From NCBI RefSeq assembly GCF_021390395.1, contig NZ_JAJUWT010000019.1:124001-188000 (forward strand): 64,000 nucleotides of DNA. The letters are read 5' to 3'. Positions 32,863 through 46,903 of the stretch are shown one piece after another. The notes beneath the pieces are model-generated. The model was not told the DNA's origin. It saw only the letters and a list, made by a program, of their open reading frames with translations, and searched no databases. A program made the translations under genes and the position numbers. Position 1 is the first letter of the stretch; every line of letters starts with the position of its first letter. This DNA comes from Saccharothrix sp. S26. Lineage in GTDB: Bacteria > Actinomycetota > Actinomycetes > Mycobacteriales > Pseudonocardiaceae.

Positions 32863-34233
32863 TCAGAACTGCGAGATGAACCTCCAGGCCTCGCCCTTGG
32901 TCCACGTCCGGACGCCGTCCTCGCACGCGCAGCCGTCGACCGGACCGGGCCCGTGCCCGCCGTCGAAGGCCGCCCACTGCACCGGGTAGCCCGCACGGCA
33001 CGAGTACGCCGTCGTGATGTGGGTGCGGCTGCCCGGCGCGGGTTCGCGCGGGCTCTGCGCGGCACACCCGTTGTTCGCCACGAACTTGTCCCGCAACTGC
33101 CGCCCCATCGAGATGTTGAGCACGTTGTCCGAGATGCCGTGGATGCCGAAGTACGCGATCGGCTGGGTACCGCCCGAACAACCGCTCAACTGCGCACCCG
33201 AGTACACCACCACGGCCCGGAACACCGTCGCCCGGGTGCACGCCAACGCGTAGCTCATGCCACCGCCGTAGCTGAAGCCCATGGCGAAGCGGAGCTTCGG
33301 GTCGACGCACAGGTTGCTCTCGATCAGCCGGATCATGTCGTCGGTGAACGTGACGTCCTCGCCGCCGGAGTTGGCCCAGCCGTTGCCCAGGCCCTGCGGC
33401 GCGACCAGGATCGCGCTGTTGTTCGACTGCTCCTGCATCCCGTAGTACGACCACGCCGTCCCACTCGTACCACCCGACGACACGTCGTTCATCGTGCCGC
33501 CACGCCAGTGGAACCCGAAGATCAACCGGTACGGACGGGCGTTGTCGTAACCGTCGGGGATGCGCAGGATGAAGCTGCGGCTCTTGCCACCGCTCTGGAT
33601 CGTGTGCGTGCCACTGCGCAACGTCGGCGCCTTGCCGCAGCCGCTGCCGCCGGGGTCGCCGCCGCCCGACACCTTGGCCAACTGCCACTGCTGGTTGCCG
33701 CCGCCGGTGTCGGAGTACTGCACGATGTTGGCGTTGTCCGCGGTGGACGCGCCCTGCACCTCCACCGCCTTGCCGCTGTGGCGCGCGATCAGCCGCACGT
33801 GGCCGCCGTCGGAGTCGGCCAGCCGGAACTGCTGGTTGGTGCCGCCGTGGTCGGTCCACTGCTGGATCGCGGCACCGTCGGCGGTCGACTGGCCGGACAC
33901 GTCGAGGACCTTGCCGGAGTGGCGGGACCGGATCCGGTAGTAGCCGCCGCCGGAGTCCACGAACTGCCACTGCTGGTTGGTCGCGTCGTGGCGCGTCCAC
34001 TGGGTGATCCGCGCGCCGTCGGCGGTGGACGAGCCCACCAGGTCGAGCGCCTTGCCGCTGGTGCGGTTGACCAGGACGTACCACGCGGTCGGGTCGACCG
34101 TCGCCGCCGACGCCTGGGTCGCGGGCAGCACGGTGACGACACCGGCCGCGAGGACCACGGCCGCCACGGCGGACGTCACCGGTCGCCGTCGACGGGTCTG
34201 GGTGGGGGCTGACGCCTCACCGCTGGCTTTCAT
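32863..34233 (-). CDS. Secreted CE1-type esterase with N-terminal ricin-type lectin domain
   Basis: A 456-aa exported protein. Signal peptide (about 1-43), ricin-type domain of three repeats (about 48-195, RTSGKALDLVGSST, RHSGKVLDVSGQST, RHSGKAVEVQGAST, each followed by NQQW/NQQF), then a CE1/feruloyl-esterase-like domain (about 205-456). The nucleophile elbow is GFSYGG; HWRGGTM forms the oxyanion region and FDGGHGPGP carries the catalytic His. The paralogue at 47660-49018 has a near-identical catalytic start (GCGKAPTLRSGTHTIQSGG) but its lectin domain is at the C-terminus. It begins 17 nt after the ThuA-DUF1080 stop and is the last gene of a three-gene operon. Confidence 0.9.
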   Translation of the reverse strand: MKASGEASAPTQTRRRRPVTSAVAAVVLAAGVVTVLPATQASAATVDPTAWYVLVNRTSGKALDLVGSSTADGARITQWTRHDATNQQWQFVDSGGGYYRIRSRHSGKVLDVSGQSTADGAAIQQWTDHGGTNQQFRLADSDGGHVRLIARHSGKAVEVQGASTADNANIVQYSDTGGGNQQWQLAKVSGGGDPGGSGCGKAPTLRSGTHTIQSGGKSRSFILRIPDGYDNARPYRLIFGFHWRGGTMNDVSSGGTSGTAWSYYGMQEQSNNSAILVAPQGLGNGWANSGGEDVTFTDDMIRLIESNLCVDPKLRFAMGFSYGGGMSYALACTRATVFRAVVVYSGAQLSGCSGGTQPIAYFGIHGISDNVLNISMGRQLRDKFVANNGCAAQSPREPAPGSRTHITTAYSCRAGYPVQWAAFDGGHGPGPVDGCACEDGVRTWTKGEAWRFISQF

Positions 34234-34250
34234 CGGAGCACTCCTTCGGT

Positions 34251-38853
<4,603 letters not shown>

Positions 38854-38906
38854 TCATCGTCGACGGGCGGACCGGAAGGGGCGCGCGAGACCGGCACCCG
38901 TTCGGC

Positions 38907-38968
38907 ACCGTAACCACCGCCGACACCGGGCGTCAACGCTCAGGGCTGCTAAAAATGTTAGCGCTAAC
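38907..38968 (-). promoter_or_regulatory. Promoter of the PQQ-ThuA-CE1 operon with perfect GTTAGCGCTAAC operator
   Basis: Minus strand: TTGACG (38936-38931), 18-bp spacer, TACGGT (38912-38907), predicted leader about 65-70 nt. Upstream of the -35 lie GCTAAA (38948-38953) at 11 bp and the perfect 12-bp palindrome GTTAGCGCTAAC (38957-38968). The operator sits upstream of the -35, unlike a simple blocking repressor site. Confidence 0.6.
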
Positions 38969-39053
38969 CATTCGATGACCAGGCATTTCACCGTTGCACG
39001 AACAATCGTCCTCGTCGAATACAGATTCGATGAGGTCAGGGCGGTGCTAAATT

Positions 39054-39114
39054 GTTAGCGCTCACATTGAGCAGTCGCCGATGATTGACGGCCGCGATCG
39101 GCCGTGGCTACGTT
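39054..39114 (+). promoter_or_regulatory. Promoter of the GH95 gene with GTTAGCGCTCAC operator
   Basis: Operator GTTAGCGCTCAC (39054-39065, one broken pair), then TTGACG (39085-39090), 18-bp spacer, TACGTT (39109-39114). The predicted leader to the ATG at 39195 is about 75 nt. The divergent operon has a related site 97 bp to the left (first base to first base), so one repressor could bind both and loop the DNA. No gene lies in 38839-39194. Confidence 0.6.
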
Positions 39115-39194
39115 GCCCGCAGGCTCCGGTCGCGAGGTCTCCGCCCACCACACCGCCGGCGCGTCCACGACCGTCCCCTTTGGAGGATCCTCCG

Positions 39195-42053
39195 ATGACG
39201 GATTTGCCCCGCAGGAGTTTGATGAAGCTCGGCGCGGCGGGCGCCGGGGCCGCGCTCGCGCCGGGGGCGTGGACCGCGGTCGCCCGCGCCGAGTCGGTCG
39301 CGCCGCCGGCCGTGCGCGCGGTGAACGACCTGGCGTTGTGGTACGACGAGGGGGCCGGGACGGACTGGCTGCGCGCGCTGCCGGTCGGCAACGGCCGCCT
39401 CGGCGCGATGGTGTACGGCAACGTCGACGCCGAGCGGTTGCAGCTCAACGAGGACACGGTGTGGGCCGGCGGTCCCCACGACTACACCAATACCCGGGGC
39501 GCGGCCGCGCTGCCGGAGATCAGGCGGCTGGTGTTCGCCGACCAGTGGACGCAGGCGCAGGGCCTCATCGACCAGGCGATGCTGGGCAGCCCGGCGGGCC
39601 AGCTCGCCTACCAACCCGTCGGCGACCTGCGGCTCACCTTCCCCACCGCGAGCGGCGTCTCCGGCTACCAGCGGTGGCTCGACCTGACCACCGCGACCGC
39701 GGTGGTGACCTACACGGCCAACAACGTCCGGTACCGGCGCGAGGTGATCGCCAGTGCCCCCGACCAGGTGATCGCGGTGCGCCTGACGGCCGAGACGCCG
39801 GGCTCCATCTCGTTCACGGCCGCGTTCGGCACGCCCCAGCGGGCGACCGCCTCCAGCCCGGACGGCACGACGATCGGGTTGGACGGCCGGTCGGGCGACC
39901 AGCGCGGCATCGCGGGCTCCGTGCGGTTCCTCGCGCTGGCCAAGGCGATCGCCGAGGGCGGGACCACCAGCAGCTCCGGCGGTACGTTGCGGGTGACCAA
40001 CGCGACCAGCGTGACGCTGCTGATCTCGATCGGCACCAGCTACGTCGACTACCGCAACGTCGCGGGCGACTACCAGGGCATCGCCCGCGGCCGCCTCAGC
40101 GGCGCCCAGGGCCTGACCTACGACGCGCTGCGCAGCCGCCACGTGGCCGACTACCAGCGGCTGTTCGGCCGCGTCACCCTCGACGTCGGCCGCACCGCGG
40201 CGGCGGACCAGCCGACCGACGTCCGGATCGCCCAGCACAACAGCACCACCGACCCGCAGTTCTCGGCCCTGCTCTTCCAGTACGGCCGCTACCTGCTGAT
40301 CTCGTCGTCGCGGCCGGGCACCCAGCCGGCCAACCTCCAGGGCATCTGGAACGACCAGATGGCCCCGTCGTGGGACTCGAAGTACACGATCAACGCCAAC
40401 CTGCCGATGAACTACTGGCCGGCCGACTCGACGAACCTGGCCGAGTGCCACGAGCCGGTGTTCCGCATGATGAACGACCTGACCGTGACCGGCGCCCGCA
40501 CGGCGAAGGCGCAGTACGGCGCGGGCGGCTGGGTCACCCACCACAACACCGACGGGTGGCGGGGCTCCTCGGTCGTCGACGGCGCCCTCTGGGGCATGTG
40601 GCAGACCGGCGGTGCGTGGCTGGCCACCATGGTGTGGGACCACTACCTGTTCACCGGCGACGTCGCGTTCCTGCGGTCCTACTACCCCGCGGTGAAGGGC
40701 GCCGCCCAGTTCTTCCTCGACACGCTGGTCGAGGAGCCGAGGCTGAAGTGGCTGGTCACCAACCCGTCGAACTCACCGGAGCTGCCCCACCACGCCAACG
40801 CCAGCGTCTGCGCCGGTCCGACGATGGACATGCAGATCCTGCGCGACCTGTTCGAGGGCTGCGCACGCGCCTCGGAGGTGCTGGGGGTGGACGAGGACTT
40901 CCGGTCGCGGGTCCGGGCGACGAGCGCGCGGCTCGCGCCCACCCGGGTCGGCTCCCGCGGCAACGTCATGGAGTGGCTGTACGACTGGGTCGAGACCGAG
41001 CCGAACCACCGGCACGTCTCCCACCTGTACGGCCTGCACCCGAGCAACCAGATCACCAAGCGGGGCACGCCCCAGCTGTTCGAGGCCGCCCGGCGCACCC
41101 TCCAGCTGCGCGGTGACGCGGGCACGGGGTGGTCGCTGGCCTGGAAGATCAACTACTGGGCCCGGATGGAGGAGGGCACCCGGGCGCACGACCTGATCCG
41201 CTCCCTGGTCACACCCGACCGGCTCGCGCCCAACATGTTCGACCTGCACCCGCCGTTCCAGATCGACGGCAACTTCGGCGCGACATCCGGCATCGCCGAG
41301 ATGCTGCTGCACAGCCACAACGGCGAGCTGCACGTCCTGCCCGCGCTGCCGCCCGCCTGGCCGACCGGGAGGGTGTCGGGGCTGCGCGGCCGGGGCGGGT
41401 ACACCGTCGGGGCCGCGTGGAGCGGCGGTTGGGCGACGGAGCTGTCCGTGACCCCCGACCGGGACGGCGCGGTCAAGGTGCGCAGCCGGGTGTTCACCGG
41501 CGCGTTCGAGCTGCGTGACGAGACCGGTGGCGTGGTGGTCCAGCCGGAACGGGTCGAGGCCGACGTGGTCCGGTTCGCCGGGCAGGCGGGCCGCACCTAC
41601 CGGGCGACCTCGCAGGGACGTCCGCCGCTGGTCGAGCCGGGCGTGAACTACCGCCTCGTGGCGCAGCACAGCGGCAAGCGGGCCGACATCAGCGGCGCCT
41701 CGACCGCCGTCGGCGCCGCCCTGGTCCAGTGGGCGGCCACGACCGGCCTGAACCAGCAGTTCGACTTCCTGCCCTCCGGCGACCACTACCGCGTCCGGGC
41801 CCGGCACAGCGGACTGGTGCTCCAGGTCTCGGGCACGGGCACCGGCGCGGACATCACCCAGCAGCGCGACGCCGGTACCCCGAACCAGCTGTGGCGGCTG
41901 GTCGACCACGGCGGCGGCGTGGTGAGCCTGGTCAACCAGCAGAGCGGGCTCGCGATGGACGTGTGGTCCGCGTCCACGGCCGACGGCGCCCGCATCTCGC
42001 AGTGGACCCTCACCGGCGGCTCCAACCAGCGCTTCCAGCTCCAGCGCGTCTGA
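39195..42053 (+). CDS. Secreted (Tat-type signal) GH95 alpha-L-fucosidase with C-terminal ricin-type lectin domain
   Basis: A 952-aa exported enzyme that should remove alpha-1,2-linked L-fucose (or L-galactose) from xyloglucan-type side chains. The N-terminus has a twin-arginine motif (PRRSLMKLGAAGAGAALAPG), implying Tat export. The GH95 N-terminal beta domain starts LALWYDEGAGTDWLRALPVGNGRLGAMVYG; the (alpha/alpha)6 barrel has NLQGIWNDQMAPSWDSKYT, NLPMNYWPAD (catalytic-region Asn), NPSNSPE, LYGLHPSNQIT and GTGWSLAWKINYWAR blocks. Residues about 815-952 are a ricin-type domain (QHSGKRADISGAST, RHSGLVLQVSG, QQSGLAMDVWSAST). ATG at 39195 follows GGAGG; the open frame from 39081 precedes the promoter elements and is not coding. 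Confidence 0.93.
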   Translation: MTDLPRRSLMKLGAAGAGAALAPGAWTAVARAESVAPPAVRAVNDLALWYDEGAGTDWLRALPVGNGRLGAMVYGNVDAERLQLNEDTVWAGGPHDYTNTRGAAALPEIRRLVFADQWTQAQGLIDQAMLGSPAGQLAYQPVGDLRLTFPTASGVSGYQRWLDLTTATAVVTYTANNVRYRREVIASAPDQVIAVRLTAETPGSISFTAAFGTPQRATASSPDGTTIGLDGRSGDQRGIAGSVRFLALAKAIAEGGTTSSSGGTLRVTNATSVTLLISIGTSYVDYRNVAGDYQGIARGRLSGAQGLTYDALRSRHVADYQRLFGRVTLDVGRTAAADQPTDVRIAQHNSTTDPQFSALLFQYGRYLLISSSRPGTQPANLQGIWNDQMAPSWDSKYTINANLPMNYWPADSTNLAECHEPVFRMMNDLTVTGARTAKAQYGAGGWVTHHNTDGWRGSSVVDGALWGMWQTGGAWLATMVWDHYLFTGDVAFLRSYYPAVKGAAQFFLDTLVEEPRLKWLVTNPSNSPELPHHANASVCAGPTMDMQILRDLFEGCARASEVLGVDEDFRSRVRATSARLAPTRVGSRGNVMEWLYDWVETEPNHRHVSHLYGLHPSNQITKRGTPQLFEAARRTLQLRGDAGTGWSLAWKINYWARMEEGTRAHDLIRSLVTPDRLAPNMFDLHPPFQIDGNFGATSGIAEMLLHSHNGELHVLPALPPAWPTGRVSGLRGRGGYTVGAAWSGGWATELSVTPDRDGAVKVRSRVFTGAFELRDETGGVVVQPERVEADVVRFAGQAGRTYRATSQGRPPLVEPGVNYRLVAQHSGKRADISGASTAVGAALVQWAATTGLNQQFDFLPSGDHYRVRARHSGLVLQVSGTGTGADITQQRDAGTPNQLWRLVDHGGGVVSLVNQQSGLAMDVWSASTADGARISQWTLTGGSNQRFQLQRV

Positions 42054-42133
42054 CCACCGGCGTTCCGCCCGACCCACCCCGAGGAGGCGTCCACCACCCG
42101 CTGCCCCGACGCGTCGACGTCGGCACAACACCG

Positions 42134-42148
42134 ATGAGTACTACTCAT
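42134..42148. promoter_or_regulatory. Palindromic operator before the GntR-family gene
   Basis: ATGAGTACTACTCAT: 7-bp perfect arms around one C, or equally ATGAGT-N3-ACTCAT. It lies about 100 nt upstream of the GntR start and matches the site at 28897-28911 in 12 of 12 arm positions. FadR-type GntR regulators bind short palindromes and often their own promoters. Confidence 0.65.
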
Positions 42149-42245
42149 ACCGGCCACCTCGCTCCTGCGGCTGACCGGTCGGATGTAAGCTGTCCTAACG
42201 GTGTTGAGCCGTCGTCTTCAGGCGACCCGTCACGAAGGAGCGGCG

Positions 42246-43031
42246 TTGACGGATGGCGCAGTCGCGCCGGGAGACCCCACCGGCGGGTCTCCCGGCCGGC
42301 CGGGAGCCACCCCGGTGACCGGCCCGTACCGGCCCGGCTACGAGCTGGTCGCGGAGCAGATCCTGCAGCTCATCGCCGAGCTGGAGCTGCGGCCGGGCGA
42401 CCGGATGCCCACCGAGAACGAGCTGGCCGCCCGGATGGGCACCAGCCGCACGGTGGTCCGGGAGGCCGTCAAGATCCTCTCCGCGATCGGCCGGGTGCGG
42501 GCGCACAAGGGTCGCGGGCTGTACGTGGCCGACGACGAGGGCATGCTCGGCTCGTCGCGGTGGGGCGGGTTCTTCCTGCCGACCGACCTCGACCACGTCT
42601 ACATGCTGTTCGAGTTCCGCCGCGTGCAGGAGACGGCGGCCAGCAGGCTGGCCGCGACCCACGCGACCCCGGCCGAGCTGCGCGCCATCGGCGAGGCGGC
42701 CGAGACCTGCCGGCACGGCCACGTGACCGGGCAGATCGCCCTGTTCGACCGCGGCGACGAGGAGTTCCACCTCGCCGTGGCCGCGGCGTCGCACAACCAG
42801 TTCCTCGTCGCCGCGGTGCGGGAAGCCCGCCGCCTGCAACGCCAGTCCAGCACGATCGGCCTGCACGGCACCGTCGGCGGGCACGCGGCGGAGGCGGTCG
42901 AGGAGCACCTCGCGATCTACCACGCGATCCGCGACGGCGACCCCGAAGCCGCCGCGCGGGCCGCCGGCGTGCACATCGACAACACCTTGCAGGACTACCG
43001 CAGCGAGATCCAGCGCCGCCTCTTCGGCTGA
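42246..43031 (+). CDS. GntR-family regulator, FadR (FCD) subfamily
   Basis: 261 aa from TTG at 42246, 5 nt after GAAGGAG. A flexible acidic/Gly/Pro N-terminal ~25 residues, winged helix (about 28-95: YELVAEQILQLIAELELRPGDRMPTENELAARMGTSRTVVREAVKILSAIGRVRAHKGRGLYV region) and an all-helical FCD ligand domain (about 110-250) with the metal-binding His set in DEEFHLAVAAASHN, EAVEEHLAIYHAIRDGD and AAGVHI. FadR-type regulators commonly sense sugar acids such as galactonate or gluconate. The ATGAGT-N3-ACTCAT palindrome is found both before this gene and in the divergent region of the enolase-superfamily importer operon 13 kb away, so it may control that operon as well as itself. Confidence 0.92.
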   Translation: MTDGAVAPGDPTGGSPGRPGATPVTGPYRPGYELVAEQILQLIAELELRPGDRMPTENELAARMGTSRTVVREAVKILSAIGRVRAHKGRGLYVADDEGMLGSSRWGGFFLPTDLDHVYMLFEFRRVQETAASRLAATHATPAELRAIGEAAETCRHGHVTGQIALFDRGDEEFHLAVAAASHNQFLVAAVREARRLQRQSSTIGLHGTVGGHAAEAVEEHLAIYHAIRDGDPEAAARAAGVHIDNTLQDYRSEIQRRLFG

Positions 43032-43085
43032 CCGACGCCGACGCCGACCGCCTCGCCGTCCGTCGCGGGGCGGCTTCGTCGCGTC

Positions 43086-43139
43086 TGGACTCATCGCTCG
43101 GATGTGTGCTACAAATCTCAGCGAAGTTGCGCTTCGCTG
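43086..43139 (+). promoter_or_regulatory. Predicted promoter of the ThuA-PQQ fusion gene with downstream inverted repeat
   Basis: TGGACT (43086-43091), 18-bp spacer, TACAAA (43110-43115), then an inverted repeat CAGCGAAG-TTGCG-CTTCGCTG (43119-43139) near the predicted start of transcription. The repeat may be an operator or a 5'-end hairpin. An ATGAGT half-site occurs at 43345-43350. The remainder of 43032-43427 holds no gene; the predicted leader is about 305 nt. Confidence 0.4.
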
Positions 43140-43182
43140 TACTACACCGGGTGCGCAGGGCGCCATCGCACCGGTCGTGCGT

Positions 43183-43200
43183 CCTCAGCGGTCGAGCTCC
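43183..43200 (+). repeat. 18-bp direct repeat, left copy, flanking the ThuA-PQQ fusion locus
   Basis: CCTCAGCGGTCGAGCTCC, identical to 49628-49645. The two copies bracket the block of three genes from 43428 to 49018. There is no integrase or inverted terminal repeat, so meaning is uncertain. Confidence 0.45.
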
Positions 43201-43427
43201 AGGACCGCCACAGGCTGACTGGAATCCGAAACCGAACCGGCGCGGTGCCGTGCGCCGCGCCGGTTCGACCTGCATCCGCCCTCGTTCCGCCCCGGCGCGG
43301 CAGTCCACCGTGTCCGACTCACCGAGCCGCTCCGGCACCGGAGGATGAGTCCGACCCTGCGCCTGCTGTGCACACCGCCGCCGCGTAATCCGATCCGTCG
43401 TCGTTCCAGTGCCCCAGAGGAGTGGCA

Positions 43428-46400
43428 ATGCGACACAGGTTCGCGCGCCTGCTTGCGACAGCAGGTTGCGCGCTGGTGCTGATGGGGCTGGCCGCCGCGC
43501 CGGCACCCGCGCACCCCGAAGGGTTCCACGTGCTGCTGTTCAGCAAGACCGCCGCCGGGGCCTACCGACACGACTCGATTCCCGCCGGCATCACGATGTT
43601 CGAGCAGTTGGCCGCCCAGAACGAGTGGGAGCTGACGCGCAGCGAGGACTCGTCGATCTTCAACGACGCCTCGCTCGCCACGTTCGACGTGGTCGTCATG
43701 CTCCAGACGTCGGGCATGGTGTGGGACAACGACGCCCAGCGCGCCGCGGCGCAGAAGTACATGCGCGGCGGCGGCGGGTTCGTCGCGATCCACAACGCGA
43801 CGGACATGAACATCGAGCAGCAGTTCCCGTGGTGGGACCAGATGCTCGGCGCGACCATGACCCAGCACTCGGCCACGGTGTCCGGCACCGCCAAGGTCGC
43901 CGACCGCAAGCACCCGTCCGGCGCGGCGCTGCCGGACCGCTGGACGCGCACCGAGGAGTGGTACAACTTCACCCGCTCGGTCCGCGGCAACGCGCACGTG
44001 CTGGTCACCGCCGACGAGACGACGTACGACCCCGGCACGAGCCGGATGGGCTACGACCACCCGATCTCGTGGTGCCGCAACTTCGAGGGCGGCCGGCTGT
44101 GGGCCACCGCCATGGGCCACCAGGCGTCCAGCTACTCCGAGCCGCTGTTCCGCGAGCACGTCAAGGGCGGCGTGGAGTCGGCGGGCGGCAAGGTGCAGGC
44201 CGACTGCGGCCCCACGGTGTGGAGCAGCTTCGAGAAGGTGGCGCTGGACGATAACACCGTCGGCCCGGCGGAGCTGGACGTGGCCAAGGACGGCCGCGTG
44301 TTCTACGCCGAGTACGGCGGCAAGGTGAAGGTCTACAAGCCCGACACCCGCACCACCGTCACCGCGGCCACGCTGAGCGTCTACACCGGCGGTGAGGACG
44401 GCCTGACCGGCCTCGCGCTGGACCCGAACTTCGCCACCACGAAGTGGATCTACCTGATGTACTCGCCCGCAGGCGGCGGCGAGGACATCGCGCGGGTTTC
44501 CCGGTTCACCGTGGTCGGTGACGCGCTCGACCTGGCCAGCGAGCGGATCCTGATGAAGGTGCCGTCGTCGCGGCAGGCGCCGGAGCCCGGCCACACGGGC
44601 GGCTACATCGCGTTCGGGCCGAACGGCAACCTCTACATCGGCACCGGCGACGACGTGCAGCCGCACCGCTCCGACGGCTACGCGCCGATCGACGAGCGAC
44701 CGGGCTGGTCGAACAACGACGTCCAGGCCACCGCGGCCAACACCAACGACCTGCGGGGCAAGATCCTGCGCATCCACCCGGAGGCCAACGGGACCTACAC
44801 GATCCCGGCGGGCAACATGTTCGCGCCGGGCACGGCCAAGACCAGGCCCGAGATCTACGCGATGGGCTTCCGCAACCCGTTCCGGTTCTCCGTGCACCCG
44901 ACCACGGGCACGATCTACGCGGCCGACTACGGCCCGGACGCCGCCAACGACAACGCCAACCGCGGTCCCGGCGGGATCGTGGAGTGGAACGTCATCACCT
45001 CGCCCGGCTTCTACGGCTGGCCGTACTGCATCGGCGACAACATCCCGTTCAACGACTACAACTTCGCCACCGGCCAGTCGGGCGCGAAGTTCAACTGCGA
45101 CCGCCCGGTGAACAACTCGCCCAACAACACCGGCCTGACCGACCTGCCGGCCGCGCGCAAGGCCGAGGTCTGGTACGGCAACGGCGCGAACGGCAACAAG
45201 TTCCCGGAGATGGGCAGCCCTTCCGGCGGCGAGGCGCCCGGCGCGTTCCCGATCTACCAGTACGACCCGAACAACCCCTCCCCCACCAAGTTCCCGGCCT
45301 ACTTCGACCAGACGCCGTTCTTCGGCGAGTGGTCGCGCAACCGGATGTGGGAGTTCCGCGTCGGCCAGGACGGGAAGCTGTTGAAGATCAACGACTTCCT
45401 GCCGAACCTGAGCTTCAAGTCGCCGCTGGACATGAAGTTCGGCCCGGACGGCGCGATGTACCTGCTGGAGTGGGGCTCCGGGTACGGGCGGGACAACCCG
45501 GACTCCGGGCTCTACCGCATCGACTACAAGAGCGGCGACCGCAGTCCCGTCGCGACCGCCACCGGCACGCCCACCTCGGGTTCCTCGCCGCTGACGGTCC
45601 GGTTCTCCAGCGCGGGCTCCGGCGACCCGGAGGGCGGGCCGGTGACCTACCGGTGGGAGTTCGGTGACGGCACCACGTCGACCGAGGCCAACCCCATGCA
45701 CACCTACACCGGCCGGGGGCAGTTCAACGCCAAGCTGACCGTCACCGACGTGGGCGGGAAGTCGGGTGTCACCAGCGTGGTCGTGACCTCGGGCAACACC
45801 GCGCCCACGGTGAACTTGAGCATCCCCGACGGCGGTGTGTTCGGCTGGGGCGACACGATCCCGTACACGGTCACGGTCACCGATCCCGAGGACAGCGCGA
45901 TCGACTGCGCCCGGGTGACCACCACCCCGGCGCTGGGTCACGACCAGCACGGGCACGACCTCGCGCCGATCCCCGGCTGCTCGGGCACGCTCAAGGCGGA
46001 GACCGACACCGCGCACGCCGAGCTGAACTCGTTCTGGGTGGCGGCGAGCAAGTACACCGACAACGGCGCGACCGGCGTGCCGGCGCTGGAGGGCAGCCGC
46101 AAGGTGCTGCTCCAGCCCAAGCGCAAGCAGGCCGAGTACTTCACCGGCTCGTCCGGGGTGCGGGTCGTGGCGCAGGCCGGCGCCGAGTCCGGCGGCCGGG
46201 TGGGTGACATCAGCAACAACGACTGGATCTCGTTCACGCCGTACAACCTGACCGGCGTCAACCAGGTCTCGCTGCGGCTGTCGTCGCCGAGCGGCGGCGG
46301 GTCGGTCGAGCTGCGCGCCGGCTCGCCGACGGGTGCGCTGATCGCCACGGTCCCGGTGCCGAGCACCGGCGGCTGGGACAACTACGCGGGCACACCCGCG

Positions 46401-46895
46401 GTCAACGTCACCAACCCCGGTGGCACCACCGAGCTGTTCCTGGTGTTCAAGACCGGGTCGACCAACTCCTTCGACGTCGACTCCCTGACGTTCATCGGCA
46501 ACGGGGTCGGCACGCCGGGGACGGGTGGCGGCACGAACCGGATCGTCGGCATCGGCGGCAAGTGCGTCGACGTCAACGGCAGCAGCACCGCCGACGGCGC
46601 GAAGGTCCAGCTGTGGACGTGCAACGGCGGGGCCAACCAGACGTGGACGCGCACCGGGCAGACGCTCCAGGCCCTGGGCAAGTGCCTCAACGTCAACGGC
46701 ACCGCGGACGGCGCGCTCGCGCAACTGTGGAGCTGCAACGGCTCGTCCGCCCAGAACTGGTCGGTGCAGTCGGACGGCACGATCCGCAACGGCGGCAAGT
46801 GCCTGGACGCCAACGGCGGCAGCTCGGCCGACGGCACCCAGTTGATCATCTGGACCTGCAACGGCGGCACCAACCAGCGGTGGACGCTGTCCTGA
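43428..46895 (+). CDS. Secreted ThuA / PQQ-dehydrogenase-like fusion with PKD, CBM6-like and ricin-type domains
   Basis: 1155 aa, ATG 5 nt after AGAGGAG. Signal peptide (about 1-28, ending PAPA), ThuA domain (about 32-260: VLLFSKTAAGAYRHDSIPAGI, YMRGGGGFVAIHNATDMN, WTRTEEWYNF, DHPISWCRNFEGGR), glucose/sorbosone-dehydrogenase-like propeller (about 265-695: [70 protein letters not shown]), PKD (about 705-790), a CBM6-like domain (about 900-1020) and a ricin-type domain (about 1030-1155). It fuses in one chain two activities that are separate genes in the operon at 32863-38838; there is no DUF1080. A terminator and then a small membrane-protein gene and a CE1 gene follow. Confidence 0.88.
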   Translation: MRHRFARLLATAGCALVLMGLAAAPAPAHPEGFHVLLFSKTAAGAYRHDSIPAGITMFEQLAAQNEWELTRSEDSSIFNDASLATFDVVVMLQTSGMVWDNDAQRAAAQKYMRGGGGFVAIHNATDMNIEQQFPWWDQMLGATMTQHSATVSGTAKVADRKHPSGAALPDRWTRTEEWYNFTRSVRGNAHVLVTADETTYDPGTSRMGYDHPISWCRNFEGGRLWATAMGHQASSYSEPLFREHVKGGVESAGGKVQADCGPTVWSSFEKVALDDNTVGPAELDVAKDGRVFYAEYGGKVKVYKPDTRTTVTAATLSVYTGGEDGLTGLALDPNFATTKWIYLMYSPAGGGEDIARVSRFTVVGDALDLASERILMKVPSSRQAPEPGHTGGYIAFGPNGNLYIGTGDDVQPHRSDGYAPIDERPGWSNNDVQATAANTNDLRGKILRIHPEANGTYTIPAGNMFAPGTAKTRPEIYAMGFRNPFRFSVHPTTGTIYAADYGPDAANDNANRGPGGIVEWNVITSPGFYGWPYCIGDNIPFNDYNFATGQSGAKFNCDRPVNNSPNNTGLTDLPAARKAEVWYGNGANGNKFPEMGSPSGGEAPGAFPIYQYDPNNPSPTKFPAYFDQTPFFGEWSRNRMWEFRVGQDGKLLKINDFLPNLSFKSPLDMKFGPDGAMYLLEWGSGYGRDNPDSGLYRIDYKSGDRSPVATATGTPTSGSSPLTVRFSSAGSGDPEGGPVTYRWEFGDGTTSTEANPMHTYTGRGQFNAKLTVTDVGGKSGVTSVVVTSGNTAPTVNLSIPDGGVFGWGDTIPYTVTVTDPEDSAIDCARVTTTPALGHDQHGHDLAPIPGCSGTLKAETDTAHAELNSFWVAASKYTDNGATGVPALEGSRKVLLQPKRKQAEYFTGSSGVRVVAQAGAESGGRVGDISNNDWISFTPYNLTGVNQVSLRLSSPSGGGSVELRAGSPTGALIATVPVPSTGGWDNYAGTPAVNVTNPGGTTELFLVFKTGSTNSFDVDSLTFIGNGVGTPGTGGGTNRIVGIGGKCVDVNGSSTADGAKVQLWTCNGGANQTWTRTGQTLQALGKCLNVNGTADGALAQLWSCNGSSAQNWSVQSDGTIRNGGKCLDANGGSSADGTQLIIWTCNGGTNQRWTLS

Positions 46896-46903
46896 CCCCC
46901 AGT

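Noticed and set aside
39182-39193. Palindrome GGAGGATCCTCC covering the GH95 ribosome-binding site
   Set aside because: A hairpin would need a 4-nt loop and a 4-bp stem, too weak to be convincing as translational control; probably chance.
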